Of a stretch of DNA of 64,000 bases, positions 7,834-16,098 are shown piece by piece. The notes beneath the pieces are model-generated. The model was not told the DNA's origin and ran no database searches. It worked only from the letters and a program-made list of their open reading frames with translations. A program made the translations under genes and the position numbers. Positions within the stretch are counted from its first letter, which is position 1, and each line of letters opens with the position of its first letter. This DNA is from Nostoc sp. ATCC 53789 (lineage in GTDB: Bacteria; Cyanobacteriota; Cyanobacteriia; Cyanobacteriales; Nostocaceae): the NCBI RefSeq assembly GCF_009873495.1, contig NZ_CP046703.1, positions 2,914,001 to 2,978,000 of the forward strand. Reading direction: 5' to 3'.

Positions 7834-9649
7834 AGAATTATTTGATGAAGGAGAAAATCAAGATGCTTATGATGATTTAATTGTTTCTATTGAAGCTCAA
7901 AAACGGGGCTTAAATTTACTGATTGCGGTTTGCGATGATGCTAGCTTTCGTGATGAGATTATTGCTCAATATGAAGCTGAACTACAACCCGCCTTCCGTG
8001 CATATCGAGTAACTTTAGCACGTCAGGAACCAAGCCTCAAAGCTGCTCTTAACCAACTGGTACAACAAGAAGAATATCTCCGTCAGCAGAACCCGGCGGT
8101 GATTACTGTGACAGGTGCTGAACAATTGTATTTTCTCAGGTTGGGAAATGAGCAATCGGAACAGGAGAAATTTTTTGGTTACTTACAGTGGACAAGGGAA
8201 GGATTGCGCGAATTTCCATTTGCGATCGTGCTTTGGGTAACTAATCAAATTTTAGTCAACCTAATTAAAAAAGCTCCTGATTTTTGGAGTTGGCGCAATG
8301 GTGTATTTCGGTTTGAATCTCAAAAGACAAATGCTATTCCTGGTAAAGAATTAGAAAATATCCGCTTTGTTTTTCGAGATACAGAATTAGCTAGTACAGA
8401 TACTAACGAAACTAATCGCTTTTTCTTACCCATTCAAGATTTACAAAGATTAATCGAGAAAGTAGAACAAGAACGGGGAACGAAAGACCCCACCTTGGCT
8501 ACGTTATACTCAAGATTGGGCGATATTTACCACAGCAGATTAGATCGGGGTGAATCTCAAAATTATCAAGAAGAACAGGAATTAGCAATTAAATATTGGC
8601 GACAGGCGAGTGAGCTACAAAATGAATTAGGTTTGCAGATAGATTTAGCTAATAGCCTCAACAATTTAGCCGGAATATATCGTGCAACAGGACAGTACAG
8701 CGAAGCCGAACCCTTATATAAACAAGCTTTAGAACTGAGAAAACGCCTGCTAGGAGACAATCATCCTTCTTTTGCTACTAGCCTGAATAATTTGGCGGGA
8801 CTTTACAAATCTACTGGACAATATGCTAAAGCGGAACTCCTATATCAACAAGCTTTGGAACTGAGGAAACGTCTGTGGGGAGAAAACCATGCGGATGTTG
8901 CCGTCAGTCTGAACAATTTGGCATTACTATATGATGAGCAAGGACGTTATGACGAAGCAGAACCTTTGTATCTGCAATCATTAGAACTTGAAAAACGTTT
9001 GGTTGGTGAAAATCATCTTTCTTTCGCTCTTATACTAAATAATTTAGCGCTACTTTATTATCATCAAGGACGTTACAGTGAAGCTGAACCCTTGTCACAA
9101 CAAGCAATAGAATTAGATAAGCGATTTTTGGGAGAAGAGAATCCTGATGTTGCAACAGATTTGCACAATTTAGGATTGATATACCGCGCTCAAGGACGCT
9201 ACGAGCAAGCAGAATCTTTGTTTTTAGAATCCTTGGAACTGAAGCAGCGTCTATTGCAAAAGGCGCATCCACTTTTAGCAGATACTATATATGCTCTTGG
9301 TTATATGTACAGGGAGCAAGGACGCTATAATGAAGCGGAATCTTTATGTATAAAAGCCTTAGAACTTGATAAGCACCTATTGGGAGAAAATCATCCCAAT
9401 GTTGCCGAAAGTCTCAATAATTTGGCAGAAATTTATCGTGCAACTGGACGTTATGCTGAGGCAGAACCGCTTTATTTGCAAGCTTTAGATATTTGTGAGC
9501 GAGTTTGGGGTGTAAATCATCACCGTAGTATCTCTATTCGTCAAAATCTAGAAAAACTTGCTACAGCAATGGAGAATAATGGAGAGTGTGATGTCTTGTC
9601 TACGACACGCTGCGCGAACGACAACCCCTTTGGGGAACCCATTGCATAG
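7823..9649 (+). CDS. Tetratricopeptide-repeat protein with a P-loop-less N-terminal domain; altered C-terminus
   Basis: A 608-residue partner of the preceding NTPase. Residues 1 to about 215 form a domain with alternating hydrophobic strands (NLLIAVCDD, AVITVTGAEQLYF, FPFAIVLWV) that resembles a STAND-type fold without a P-loop. From about residue 260 there is one degenerate repeat and then seven regular 42-residue TPRs of the kinesin-light-chain type (NNLAxxYxxxGRYxEAE). The last ~20 codons (from about 9590) are read from a dispersed repeat (tacgacacgctgcgcgaacg), so the native C-terminus has probably been replaced. A truncated xisH follows in the same frame just after the stop. Probable role: sensor or scaffold of a two-component NTPase-TPR system. 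Confidence 0.85.
   Translation: MLNEELFDEGENQDAYDDLIVSIEAQKRGLNLLIAVCDDASFRDEIIAQYEAELQPAFRAYRVTLARQEPSLKAALNQLVQQEEYLRQQNPAVITVTGAEQLYFLRLGNEQSEQEKFFGYLQWTREGLREFPFAIVLWVTNQILVNLIKKAPDFWSWRNGVFRFESQKTNAIPGKELENIRFVFRDTELASTDTNETNRFFLPIQDLQRLIEKVEQERGTKDPTLATLYSRLGDIYHSRLDRGESQNYQEEQELAIKYWRQASELQNELGLQIDLANSLNNLAGIYRATGQYSEAEPLYKQALELRKRLLGDNHPSFATSLNNLAGLYKSTGQYAKAELLYQQALELRKRLWGENHADVAVSLNNLALLYDEQGRYDEAEPLYLQSLELEKRLVGENHLSFALILNNLALLYYHQGRYSEAEPLSQQAIELDKRFLGEENPDVATDLHNLGLIYRAQGRYEQAESLFLESLELKQRLLQKAHPLLADTIYALGYMYREQGRYNEAESLCIKALELDKHLLGENHPNVAESLNNLAEIYRATGRYAEAEPLYLQALDICERVWGVNHHRSISIRQNLEKLATAMENNGECDVLSTTRCANDNPFGEPIA
9600..9620 (+). repeat. Dispersed repeat ctacgMcacgctgcgcgaac, copy 1
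   Basis: Contains ctacgacacgctgcgcgaac at the 3' end of the TPR gene, followed by a small GC-rich hairpin (ccccTTTgggg). Related copies lie at 11613-11632 (ctacaccacgctgcacgaac) and, inverted, at 13292-13311 (gttcgcgcagcgtggcgtag). It sits exactly where the xisH coding sequence is truncated. Confidence 0.7.
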
Positions 9650-9886
9650 AGCTTTATTGCAGATTCAGATATCAGTGAATTTCATACTGCACTAGGACAA
9701 TATCTAAATTACTGCCAAGCTATTGAAGAACAAGAAGTAGACAGAGCGCTTTACCTAGCAGTTCCTATTGAAACATATCAAGACTTTTTTCAACTTTCTT
9801 TTGTCCAACGCGCTCTTCATCGTTACCAAGTTAAGTTGATAGTTTACGACCCAAGATGTGAGGAAATTCGACTATGGATAAAATAG
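9650..9886 (+). pseudogene. xisH: xisH fragment (C-terminal 78 codons)
   Basis: The frame starting at 9650 reads SFIADSDISEFHTALGQYL and continues through YLAVPIETYQDFFQL to a normal end (IVYDPRCEEIRLWIK, stop at 9884-9886). This is the C-terminal half of XisH, a ~138-residue factor needed with XisI and XisF for fdxN-element excision in Anabaena; it has an endonuclease-like fold. About 55-60 N-terminal residues, including the start, are missing and replaced by the dispersed repeat and the TPR gene end. The fragment is in frame with the TPR gene, separated only by its TAG. It overlaps xisI by 13 bp, the usual xisH-xisI arrangement. Confidence 0.85.
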
Positions 9887-10209
9887 AACGCTATCGACAA
9901 CTTATCAAACAAGTATTAAGCGAACATCAACAAATAGCATCTAATACCGATACAGTAAATTCACAATTAATTTTAGACAATGAAAATGACCATTATCAAC
10001 TAGCTTATGTTGGCTGGCAAGGAGATAAGCGGGTGTTTGGCCCGGTCATGCATTTTGATATTCAAAATGAGAAAATATGGATTCAGTATAATGGTACAGA
10101 AGAGTCTGTTGCTGAACGATTGGTTGAGTTAGGTGTACCCCGTTCTGATATTGTGATTGGGTTTCATTCTCCTTTTAAACGCCAATTTACTTCTTATGCT
10201 GTCGAGTGA
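9874..10209 (+). CDS. xisI: XisI, fdxN-element excision controlling factor
   Basis: An intact 111-residue XisI: it starts MDKIERYRQLIKQVL, has the central block YVGWQGDKRVFGPVMHFDI and ends with a conserved IGFHSPFKRQFTSYAVE-like tail. XisI works with XisH in controlling excision of the nif-region fdxN element in heterocystous cyanobacteria, but many copies, like this one, are far from nif genes and their role is unclear. Its XisH partner is truncated here, so this copy is an orphan unless another XisH elsewhere pairs with it. A strong hairpin terminator follows at 10240-10274. Confidence 0.93.
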   Translation: MDKIERYRQLIKQVLSEHQQIASNTDTVNSQLILDNENDHYQLAYVGWQGDKRVFGPVMHFDIQNEKIWIQYNGTEESVAERLVELGVPRSDIVIGFHSPFKRQFTSYAVE

Positions 10210-10239
10210 ATGTGAATATTTTCAACTCAGAGCTTCTAT

Positions 10240-10274
10240 AAGAAACCCGACTTCTTTAATAAGTCGGGTTTCTT
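10240..10274. terminator. Bidirectional hairpin terminator between xisI and the PstS-like gene
   Basis: A 14-bp perfect stem: arm agaaacccgactt at 10241-10253, loop ctttaat, arm aagtcgggtttct at 10261-10273, with one further A-T pair at 10240/10274. It lies between two convergent genes and could serve both. The same stem is a familiar cyanobacterial intergenic repeat. Confidence 0.75.
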
Positions 10275-10306
10275 GGGAAAGGGGGCTTAATTGTCATCCA
10301 AATCTA

Positions 10307-11383
10307 CTAGTCAACACTGACGAAACCAGCTTGCTCAATTGCTCTTTGTCCCTGGTCAGTTAATAAAAGTTTGGTGTATGCATCCCCAATTTGTTGTTCC
10401 CGACCTTTATTCTGTTTAATAATCACAAACAAATTAGCAATTATGGGATAGCTACCATTTTTGATAGCTTCAGTATTTAGCTGATTGCGCTGACGCGGAC
10501 ATTGCTCAGGCGACACCATCGGTTCCCGATAGGGGGGAATTAATTGACCAGCAGTCTGACCCAATGGCAAAGCCTTCACACTACATTGAGGCACTACCGA
10601 ACGGGCAGAACCGTAATACACACCACCAGGGATTTTACTGAGTTGGCGCACTGCTTCTGTAGTAGAGTAGACATATTGCACATTGGAGCCAAGTATTTGC
10701 CCTTTCAAGTCGCTATTGCTAGGAAATATTACTGTATCTGCGTCCTCTGGTCGTTGAGATAAAGGTGTGATGGGTAGGTTTGGCCCACCTACTTGATTCC
10801 AGTTAGTAATTTTCCCCAAATAAATCTGCTGCAATTGGTCAACAGTTAAACCTGACACTTTCAGGGATGGGTTGACTACCACTGCTATTCCATCCATACC
10901 TATCTGACGTTGCTCAAGGGTGAAGCCTCGCGCTTTTGCCATAGCTTGTTCTTCATCTGTAAGGGGACGAGAAGACTGAGCAAAATCTAGTTTTCCATCA
11001 AGTAACATCCGAATGCCTGAGCTAGAACCAGGGCTAGCATTAACAGGGTCTACATAACGTAATTGTAGTTCCGGGCGATCGCTCTGGATCTGAGAATCTA
11101 CCAATTGCCGAATAGATGCCCAAGCTGTACTTCCTCCGTAGTTAAATGAGGCAGTGGGAACATCTGCAACTGTCTGAAAACTGGATGCGGTATTAGAGAC
11201 GGTCTTAAAATTTTGATTAGAAGAAGAGTTAACGCTGTTACGGGACAATAAATTCGGCTTTAGTAACCACCAAAGCAGCCCACCAATAACCATAAGTGTC
11301 AGCACTTTACCAATAATCAAACCTCTAAGAAAGAGGGAGATTTCGCTGTTAATTAAAGCTTTTTTTTGATTTGTATTGTCCAT
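10307..11383 (-). CDS. PstS-like phosphate-type ABC substrate-binding protein
   Basis: A 358-residue type II periplasmic binding protein anchored by one N-terminal hydrophobic helix (about 23-42, ending GGLLWWLLKPN). Family marks are SSRPLTDEE in the first lobe, IAVVVNPS, the block IYLGKITNWNQVGGP and a C-terminal region rich in PstS-type residues. This class binds phosphate or a related oxyanion outside the cytoplasmic membrane. No pstCAB genes are adjacent, so it may be a stand-alone sensor or a spare binding protein like those found in multiples in cyanobacteria. No Pho box was identified in the 254-bp upstream spacer. The exact ligand is inference. Confidence 0.85.
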   Translation of the reverse strand: MDNTNQKKALINSEISLFLRGLIIGKVLTLMVIGGLLWWLLKPNLLSRNSVNSSSNQNFKTVSNTASSFQTVADVPTASFNYGGSTAWASIRQLVDSQIQSDRPELQLRYVDPVNASPGSSSGIRMLLDGKLDFAQSSRPLTDEEQAMAKARGFTLEQRQIGMDGIAVVVNPSLKVSGLTVDQLQQIYLGKITNWNQVGGPNLPITPLSQRPEDADTVIFPSNSDLKGQILGSNVQYVYSTTEAVRQLSKIPGGVYYGSARSVVPQCSVKALPLGQTAGQLIPPYREPMVSPEQCPRQRNQLNTEAIKNGSYPIIANLFVIIKQNKGREQQIGDAYTKLLLTDQGQRAIEQAGFVSVD

Positions 11384-11612
11384 ATTTTTAAATTTTGTTT
11401 ATTATATTGATCTTACAGGAATCTCTAAGTAATTATCCTAGAATAATTTTTAGAATATTTAGATTTAAATTAAATACGTAATAGCTAGTTAATAGGTATT
11501 TTTATGATTGCTGCTAGATTATTAACTTTTTCTAATGTATGGACTCATATTTGAATTTTGTGAAGCTAGACCTATCGCGCTTGCTCTGCGCGCACCACAC
11601 AAATAAATCTGG

Positions 11613-11632
11613 CTACACCACGCTGCACGAAC
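11613..11632 (+). repeat. Dispersed repeat, copy 2
   Basis: Reads ctacaccacgctgcacgaac, two substitutions from the 9600 copy. It lies in the spacer 11384-11637 between the convergent/divergent neighbours, which holds nothing else I can support. Confidence 0.55.
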
Positions 11633-11637
11633 AGAAA

Positions 11638-12954
11638 TTAAAGTGGAATGCTATCATGAGATTCAATTTGATTTTTAGTAGTTTTTGCAACGCTGCAATT
11701 GTTTTTACAGACTCCTTTTTTAGCTGCTGATTTGGCTATTAGGCTATTCACATTGGCATTAGTAAATCGTTGCTCAACAAATTTTTCTATAAAATTATTT
11801 AATTGAGTAGGTTGGTTTGGAGACGATGCACCTGTATTAATAAATGTATAGATTAAAATTAATACTATAAAACTAGTGGTAGCGCCAAGTCCTATTCCTA
11901 GAAGCAAAAGAAAGTTTCTATAATTTAGCAAATAAGTATCATCAGCATTTTGGTTGATGCCAGCAGATTCTGATGACTGTGGCAACATTAGAGCAGAATT
12001 AAGTGCTTGTAAAGCTTCTGCGGCAGACTGATAACGTTGGTTGTAGCGATCGCGAACCATTGTATCTAAAATATTTGCAAGAGCATCACTTACCTGTACC
12101 TGATCGCGCCAGATAACTTCTCCAGTATTAGGATCTTCTTTTATTTGCTCAGGAAGTAAACCTGTCAAAGCTTGAATCCCTATCATCCCTACTGCGTAGA
12201 TATCACTGCAAAGTTTTGGCTTTCCTTTAGCCTGTTCGCTTGGCATATAACCAGGAGTTCCAACAGCAATTGTTAAACCTGCTCCCAAAGCACCAATTTT
12301 CTTAATACTCCCAAAGTCAATTAGCACAATTTTTTGATCGGAGTGCCGCCGCATCAAATTTTGGGGCTTAATATCCCGATGAATAATGTTATTTTGGTGA
12401 ACGAATGCCAGCACTTCCAGGATGTCTTTTAATAAACTTAAGACTGCACTCTCGCTCAGACGCTGACCTGATACAATTTCTTGGGTTAACGCATGACCAT
12501 CAATAAATTCTTGGACTAAATAGAAATCTCCATCTTCATCAAAATGGGCAAACAGTCTAGGAATTTGATCGTGGTCGTTGCCTAGCTGGTATAAAACTTC
12601 CGCTTCTCGATCAAATAACTTTTTAGCGATGGGTAGAACAGCAGGATTAGAATCTTTTGGTTGGAAATGTTTTACCACACAATGGGGTTGTCCTGGTAAA
12701 TCTAGGTCTACGGCTAAGTATGTATCACCAGAGCCTCCGCTTCCTAAGTGTTTGATAATTTCAAACCGATTACGAAGTGTTTTTCTGGGGAGAGAATATT
12801 GCTCCCTGTTACCTCTAGCACCTGCTAACAAGTAAGTATTACCAGAACCTCCGCTTTCCAGCAGTTTGACAGTCTCAAAGCGACTCCGAAGTTTTTTTCT
12901 AACTAGAGGGTTCTGGCTCATGTGGCGTATACTACTTGTTAATTTACTGACCAT
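11638..12954 (-). CDS. Membrane-anchored Ser/Thr protein kinase with duplicated glycine-rich loop
   Basis: A 438-residue Hanks-type kinase. Catalytic landmarks are IIHRDIKPQNLM (catalytic loop), LIDFGS (metal-binding DFG) and MPSEQAKG in the activation segment. A transmembrane helix lies at about 348-370 (LLLGIGLGATTSFIVLILIY), followed by a short basic, cysteine-containing tail outside. Oddly, the glycine-rich first strand occurs twice: residues 19-42 and 57-80 share 17 of 24 positions (both contain SGGSGxTYL). Only the second copy is followed by the ATP-binding lysine (VVKHF), so the first is an extra copy, probably from an internal duplication. Substrates are unknown; the neighbours do not suggest any. 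Confidence 0.92.
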   Translation of the reverse strand: MVSKLTSSIRHMSQNPLVRKKLRSRFETVKLLESGGSGNTYLLAGARGNREQYSLPRKTLRNRFEIIKHLGSGGSGDTYLAVDLDLPGQPHCVVKHFQPKDSNPAVLPIAKKLFDREAEVLYQLGNDHDQIPRLFAHFDEDGDFYLVQEFIDGHALTQEIVSGQRLSESAVLSLLKDILEVLAFVHQNNIIHRDIKPQNLMRRHSDQKIVLIDFGSIKKIGALGAGLTIAVGTPGYMPSEQAKGKPKLCSDIYAVGMIGIQALTGLLPEQIKEDPNTGEVIWRDQVQVSDALANILDTMVRDRYNQRYQSAAEALQALNSALMLPQSSESAGINQNADDTYLLNYRNFLLLLGIGLGATTSFIVLILIYTFINTGASSPNQPTQLNNFIEKFVEQRFTNANVNSLIAKSAAKKGVCKNNCSVAKTTKNQIESHDSIPL

Positions 12955-13291
12955 TCAGAGCTTGGGTGAGGTATGAATACCTGCCGCTAGATTTGTTACT
13001 ATTTGAGGAAGTTAGCTTTTCAGGCAAACGATACTTTGGAGCATTTTCATGGCTAGCTCCTTAACTTGGTTAATTTGATACCTTTACAGATATCTTAATA
13101 TAAATATAAAATTTATTTTTGGAATAATTCAATAATTTTATCACTTAAGTAAATTTAATACTAGCCTCCAGTATTTATAACTGTAGACACAAGACAACAT
13201 TCAGTAGTTAGAAGATTTATTAAAAAAACATCCGACTTTTCCGACTTTTCCCACCTTTTAGTTGCGTCTATAGTAATCCTCTATGATTTTT

Positions 13292-13311
13292 GTTCGCGCA
13301 GCGTGGCGTAG
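13292..13311 (-). repeat. Dispersed repeat, copy 3 (inverted)
   Basis: Reads gttcgcgcagcgtggcgtag on the plus strand, the reverse complement of the 9600 copy with one change. Confidence 0.65.
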
Positions 13312-13510
13312 CCCTACTTACTTGCATGGGTAGGCAATAGGAAAGAAGGCTTTTTGAGTTGTACGAAGTTCTCTTCAAAAATAAAATATGAGTACTATAT
13401 ATCACTTGCAATAAGTCAGTTACATTTAAAAAAGTAATAGTGTGAGTAGTTTAAGCTTGTTTTAGTATATTTTCTATAAACTTTGCTAAGTGAAAAATAA
13501 AATATTAATT

Positions 13511-13532
13511 AAAAAAGCCCCCAATAGGGGGC
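13511..13532 (-). terminator. Rho-independent terminator of coxBAC
   Basis: On the minus strand a six-bp GC stem (gccccc/gggggc, 13517-13522 with 13527-13532, four-base loop) is followed by six T residues (13516-13511). It lies 45 bp beyond the coxC stop. Confidence 0.85.
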
Positions 13533-13576
13533 CTATTAAGTTGTTCGCGTGGAGTAAACAACTAAATAATTAATAC

Positions 13577-14203
13577 TCACAGGAGATAGAGTAATCCGAA
13601 CAAAATAATCCAAATCACATCAACGAAGTGCCAGTAGATTTCGGCTGCTTCAATACCAAAGTGCTTTTCGTCACTATAGTGACCCGGAAGGCGCGATCGC
13701 CACAACACGGCAACAATTGCCAAAACGCCAATGGTAACGTGCAATCCGTGGAAACCAGTCAAAACATAAAATGCACTAGCAAATAAATTGGTAGTTAAAC
13801 CAAATTCTAAATGGGTATATTCATATACTTGACCCACTAAGAAAGTAGCGCCCATCACGGCGGTAATTGCTAACCAGATTCGCGCACCTCGCGTATCGTT
13901 CTTTTTGATAGCAGTGTCAGCATTGTGCATGACAAAACTACTAGAAATTAGATTGATGGTGTTGACTCCAGGTAACAATAGTTCTAATTCTGGAGTACCT
14001 GCTGGCGGCCACACAGGTAAGGTAGCACGGAAAGCTAAGTAGGCTCCGAACAGACCCATAAAAATCATCCCTTCAGCAATCAGGAAGACATATAGCCCAA
14101 ACAGACGGTGGTCTGGATGTTCTTCGTGATGGCCAACGGACGCTTCCACCGCGTGGTGATGATTAAGTTCGGTTTTAGCTGGGTCAATGATTTGACTTTG
14201 CAT
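13577..14203 (-). CDS. coxC: Cytochrome c oxidase subunit III
   Basis: A 208-residue subunit III of the aa3-type respiratory oxidase, with about five membrane helices (for example RLFGLYVFLIAEGMIFMGLF near the start and FHGLHVTIGVLAIVAVLWR near the end) and the conserved final block EIYWHFVDVIWIILF. I chose the ATG at 14203 (MQSQIIDPAKTEL). The longer frame from 14323 would translate an STRR spacer (SSPLLPIPHSSFPIPHS) and overlap coxA. It is the last gene of coxB-coxA-coxC, with a terminator behind it. Subunit III stabilises the core and is not redox active. Confidence 0.95.
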   Translation of the reverse strand: MQSQIIDPAKTELNHHHAVEASVGHHEEHPDHRLFGLYVFLIAEGMIFMGLFGAYLAFRATLPVWPPAGTPELELLLPGVNTINLISSSFVMHNADTAIKKNDTRGARIWLAITAVMGATFLVGQVYEYTHLEFGLTTNLFASAFYVLTGFHGLHVTIGVLAIVAVLWRSRLPGHYSDEKHFGIEAAEIYWHFVDVIWIILFGLLYLL

Positions 14204-14213
14204 GAATTTTGAT

Positions 14214-14251
14214 GAGTGGGGAATGGGGAATGAGGAATGGGGAATGGGGAG
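14214..14251. repeat. STRR of ggggaat units between coxA and coxC
   Basis: Five near-perfect heptamer units (ggggaat/gaggaat) fill much of the 91-bp gap between the coxA stop and the coxC start. On the minus strand the array reads through in frame and artificially extends coxC upstream. Confidence 0.85.
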
Positions 14252-14294
14252 CAGAGGAGAAGAAATTCCTAGTCCCCAGTCCACAGTCGCAAGT

Positions 14295-16037
14295 TTATTT
14301 GCGGTCTTCGGGATTGGCAGCAACGGCTGGATCGGGTTCTGCTCTTAATACTGAATTGGGCCCACCAGACAAGATTGGATTGGGATCGTATAAAGGGACA
14401 CCTTCATTAGCATGTTCCAAACCGTAGTCGTAGGGGCCTGTAGCCAGCACTGGGGTTTGATCAAAATTTTCGATCGCAGGTGGTGAAGTTGTCATCCATT
14501 CTAAGGTAAGTGCCCTCCAAGGATTATTAGCAGCTTTCTCACCGTACAACCAACTCCAAACCGCATTGATGATGAAGGGGAATGTCGAAATTGCCAGTAT
14601 GTAAGAACCATACGTACAAATTTCGTTCAATGTGGTGAATTTGGGATCGTATTGGGCAATGCGGCGATTCATGCCCATTAAACCCAGTTTGTGCATAGGT
14701 AAGAAGGTCATGTTTAGACCGACAATAGTCAAGGCAAAATGAACCTTACCCCAAAATTCGTTGATCATCCGTCCCGTCATTTTTGGGAACCAGTGGTAAA
14801 TGGCGGCAAAAATCCCTAGCACGCTACCACCAAATAGCACATAGTGCAAGTGGGCTACCACAAAATAGGTGTCGTGAACGTGAATGTCAAAGGGCACTGA
14901 TGCCAACATCACGCCACTGATCCCACCGATTACAAAAGTGCCGACAAAGCCGATAGCGAACAACATCGCACTGTTAAGCTGGATTTTTCCACCCCACATG
15001 GTTGCTAACCAGCTAAATATTTTAATCCCTGTGGGTACGGCGATGATCATGGTGGTGATCATAAAGAACATCCGTAACCAACCGGGGATACCACTGGTAA
15101 ACATGTGGTGCGCCCAGACGATTAGCCCCAAAAAGCTGATTGCTAGAGATGAATAAGCGATCGCTTTATAGCCAAAAATCGGCTTGCGGGAATGCACGGG
15201 GATAATTTCTGAAATTGCTCCAAAGAAGGGCAAAATCATAATGTAAACGGCTGGGTGGGAGTAAAACCAGAACATGTGCTGGTATACAACCGGGTCGCCA
15301 CCGCCAGTTGGGTTAAAAAATGTTGTCCCGGCAATTAAGTCAAAGGAAAGCAGAATCAGACCGGCTGCAAGAACTGGGGTGGATACCAAAACTAGCGCCG
15401 AAGTTGCAAACATTGCCCAGCAAAACAAGGGCATTTTGTGTATGTCCATGCTGGGAATACGCATTTTTAGCAATGTCACCAGGAAATTTATCGACCCCAA
15501 AATTGAGGACGTACCCAGCAGCAGGACACTCATAATCCAAATGCCTTGCCCCACTTGTCCTGTTACCAAACTCAGGGGAGGGTAGGAAGTCCAACCCGCA
15601 TCCGGTGCATCGCCTACCGCTAAACTGGCGATCAGCAATATACCCGCAGGGGGGATCATCCAAAAGGCAACAGCATTCAGCCGAGGAAATGCCATATCTT
15701 TTGCCCCAATCATCAGGGGAATTAGATAGTTAGCAAACCCTGCCCCGGTTGGCACGATCCACAAGAAAATCATGATCGTGGCGTGCAGCGTAAACAGACT
15801 GTTGTAGACTTCTGGGGTAACAAAATCTACCTCTGGGGTTCGTAGTTCAGTACGAACCAAGTCAGCCATTACGCCGCCAATGCAGTAGAAAATAAACGAA
15901 GTGACTAAGTATTGAATCCCAATCACCTTATGGTCGGTTTGAAAGCCAAAGAAGTCTTGCCATTTTCTGATCCCTGGTTCCTCAAGAAGGGCAGGGATAT
16001 TGGCAGTTTCTTGCAACTGAGCTTGTGTCATAGTCAT
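14295..16037 (-). CDS. coxA: Cytochrome c oxidase subunit I
   Basis: A 580-residue subunit I, the catalytic heme a / heme a3-CuB subunit in the membrane. Visible ligand motifs are the low-spin heme histidine in LFTLHATIMIFLW, the CuB His-Tyr pair in YSHPAVY, the HH pair in WAHHMFTSG, and HDTYFVVAHLHYVLFGG, which holds the heme a3 and second low-spin ligands. About twelve membrane helices are expected. The start is ambiguous: ATG at 16037 lies inside an STRR, so the first two codons come from the repeat, and ATG at 16031 is equally plausible. With coxB and coxC it forms the terminal oxidase; divergent ctaA/ctaB supply heme A. Confidence 0.97.
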   Translation of the reverse strand: MTMTQAQLQETANIPALLEEPGIRKWQDFFGFQTDHKVIGIQYLVTSFIFYCIGGVMADLVRTELRTPEVDFVTPEVYNSLFTLHATIMIFLWIVPTGAGFANYLIPLMIGAKDMAFPRLNAVAFWMIPPAGILLIASLAVGDAPDAGWTSYPPLSLVTGQVGQGIWIMSVLLLGTSSILGSINFLVTLLKMRIPSMDIHKMPLFCWAMFATSALVLVSTPVLAAGLILLSFDLIAGTTFFNPTGGGDPVVYQHMFWFYSHPAVYIMILPFFGAISEIIPVHSRKPIFGYKAIAYSSLAISFLGLIVWAHHMFTSGIPGWLRMFFMITTMIIAVPTGIKIFSWLATMWGGKIQLNSAMLFAIGFVGTFVIGGISGVMLASVPFDIHVHDTYFVVAHLHYVLFGGSVLGIFAAIYHWFPKMTGRMINEFWGKVHFALTIVGLNMTFLPMHKLGLMGMNRRIAQYDPKFTTLNEICTYGSYILAISTFPFIINAVWSWLYGEKAANNPWRALTLEWMTTSPPAIENFDQTPVLATGPYDYGLEHANEGVPLYDPNPILSGGPNSVLRAEPDPAVAANPEDRK

Positions 16038-16072
16038 TAGTCATTAGTCATTAGTCATTGGTCATTAGTCAC
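16031..16072. repeat. STRR of tagtcat units at the 5' end of coxA
   Basis: Six heptamers (four tagtcat, one tggtcat, one tagtcac) run from 16031. The first unit overlaps the coxA start codon, and the array fills most of the 61-bp coxB-coxA gap, where the coxA ribosome-binding site should be. Confidence 0.9.
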
Positions 16073-16098
16073 TGGATTTTGACTAAATAACATATTGA

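Larger units (their letters stand above)
12955..13576. other. 622-bp spacer between coxC and the kinase gene
   Basis: I see no gene. It contains a short direct repeat (ccgacttttccgacttttcc near 13230), an inverted copy of the dispersed repeat (13292-13311) and the coxC terminator. The kinase promoter must lie near its right-hand start; no box was identified. Confidence 0.6.

Noticed and set aside
9874-10209. Nearby fdxN element or xisF recombinase
   Set aside because: No recombinase or nif gene is visible in the window; the xisI copy is isolated.
14204-14323. Longer coxC start at 14323
   Set aside because: The extra 40 residues are translated STRR and overlap coxA; ATG 14203 gives the family length.
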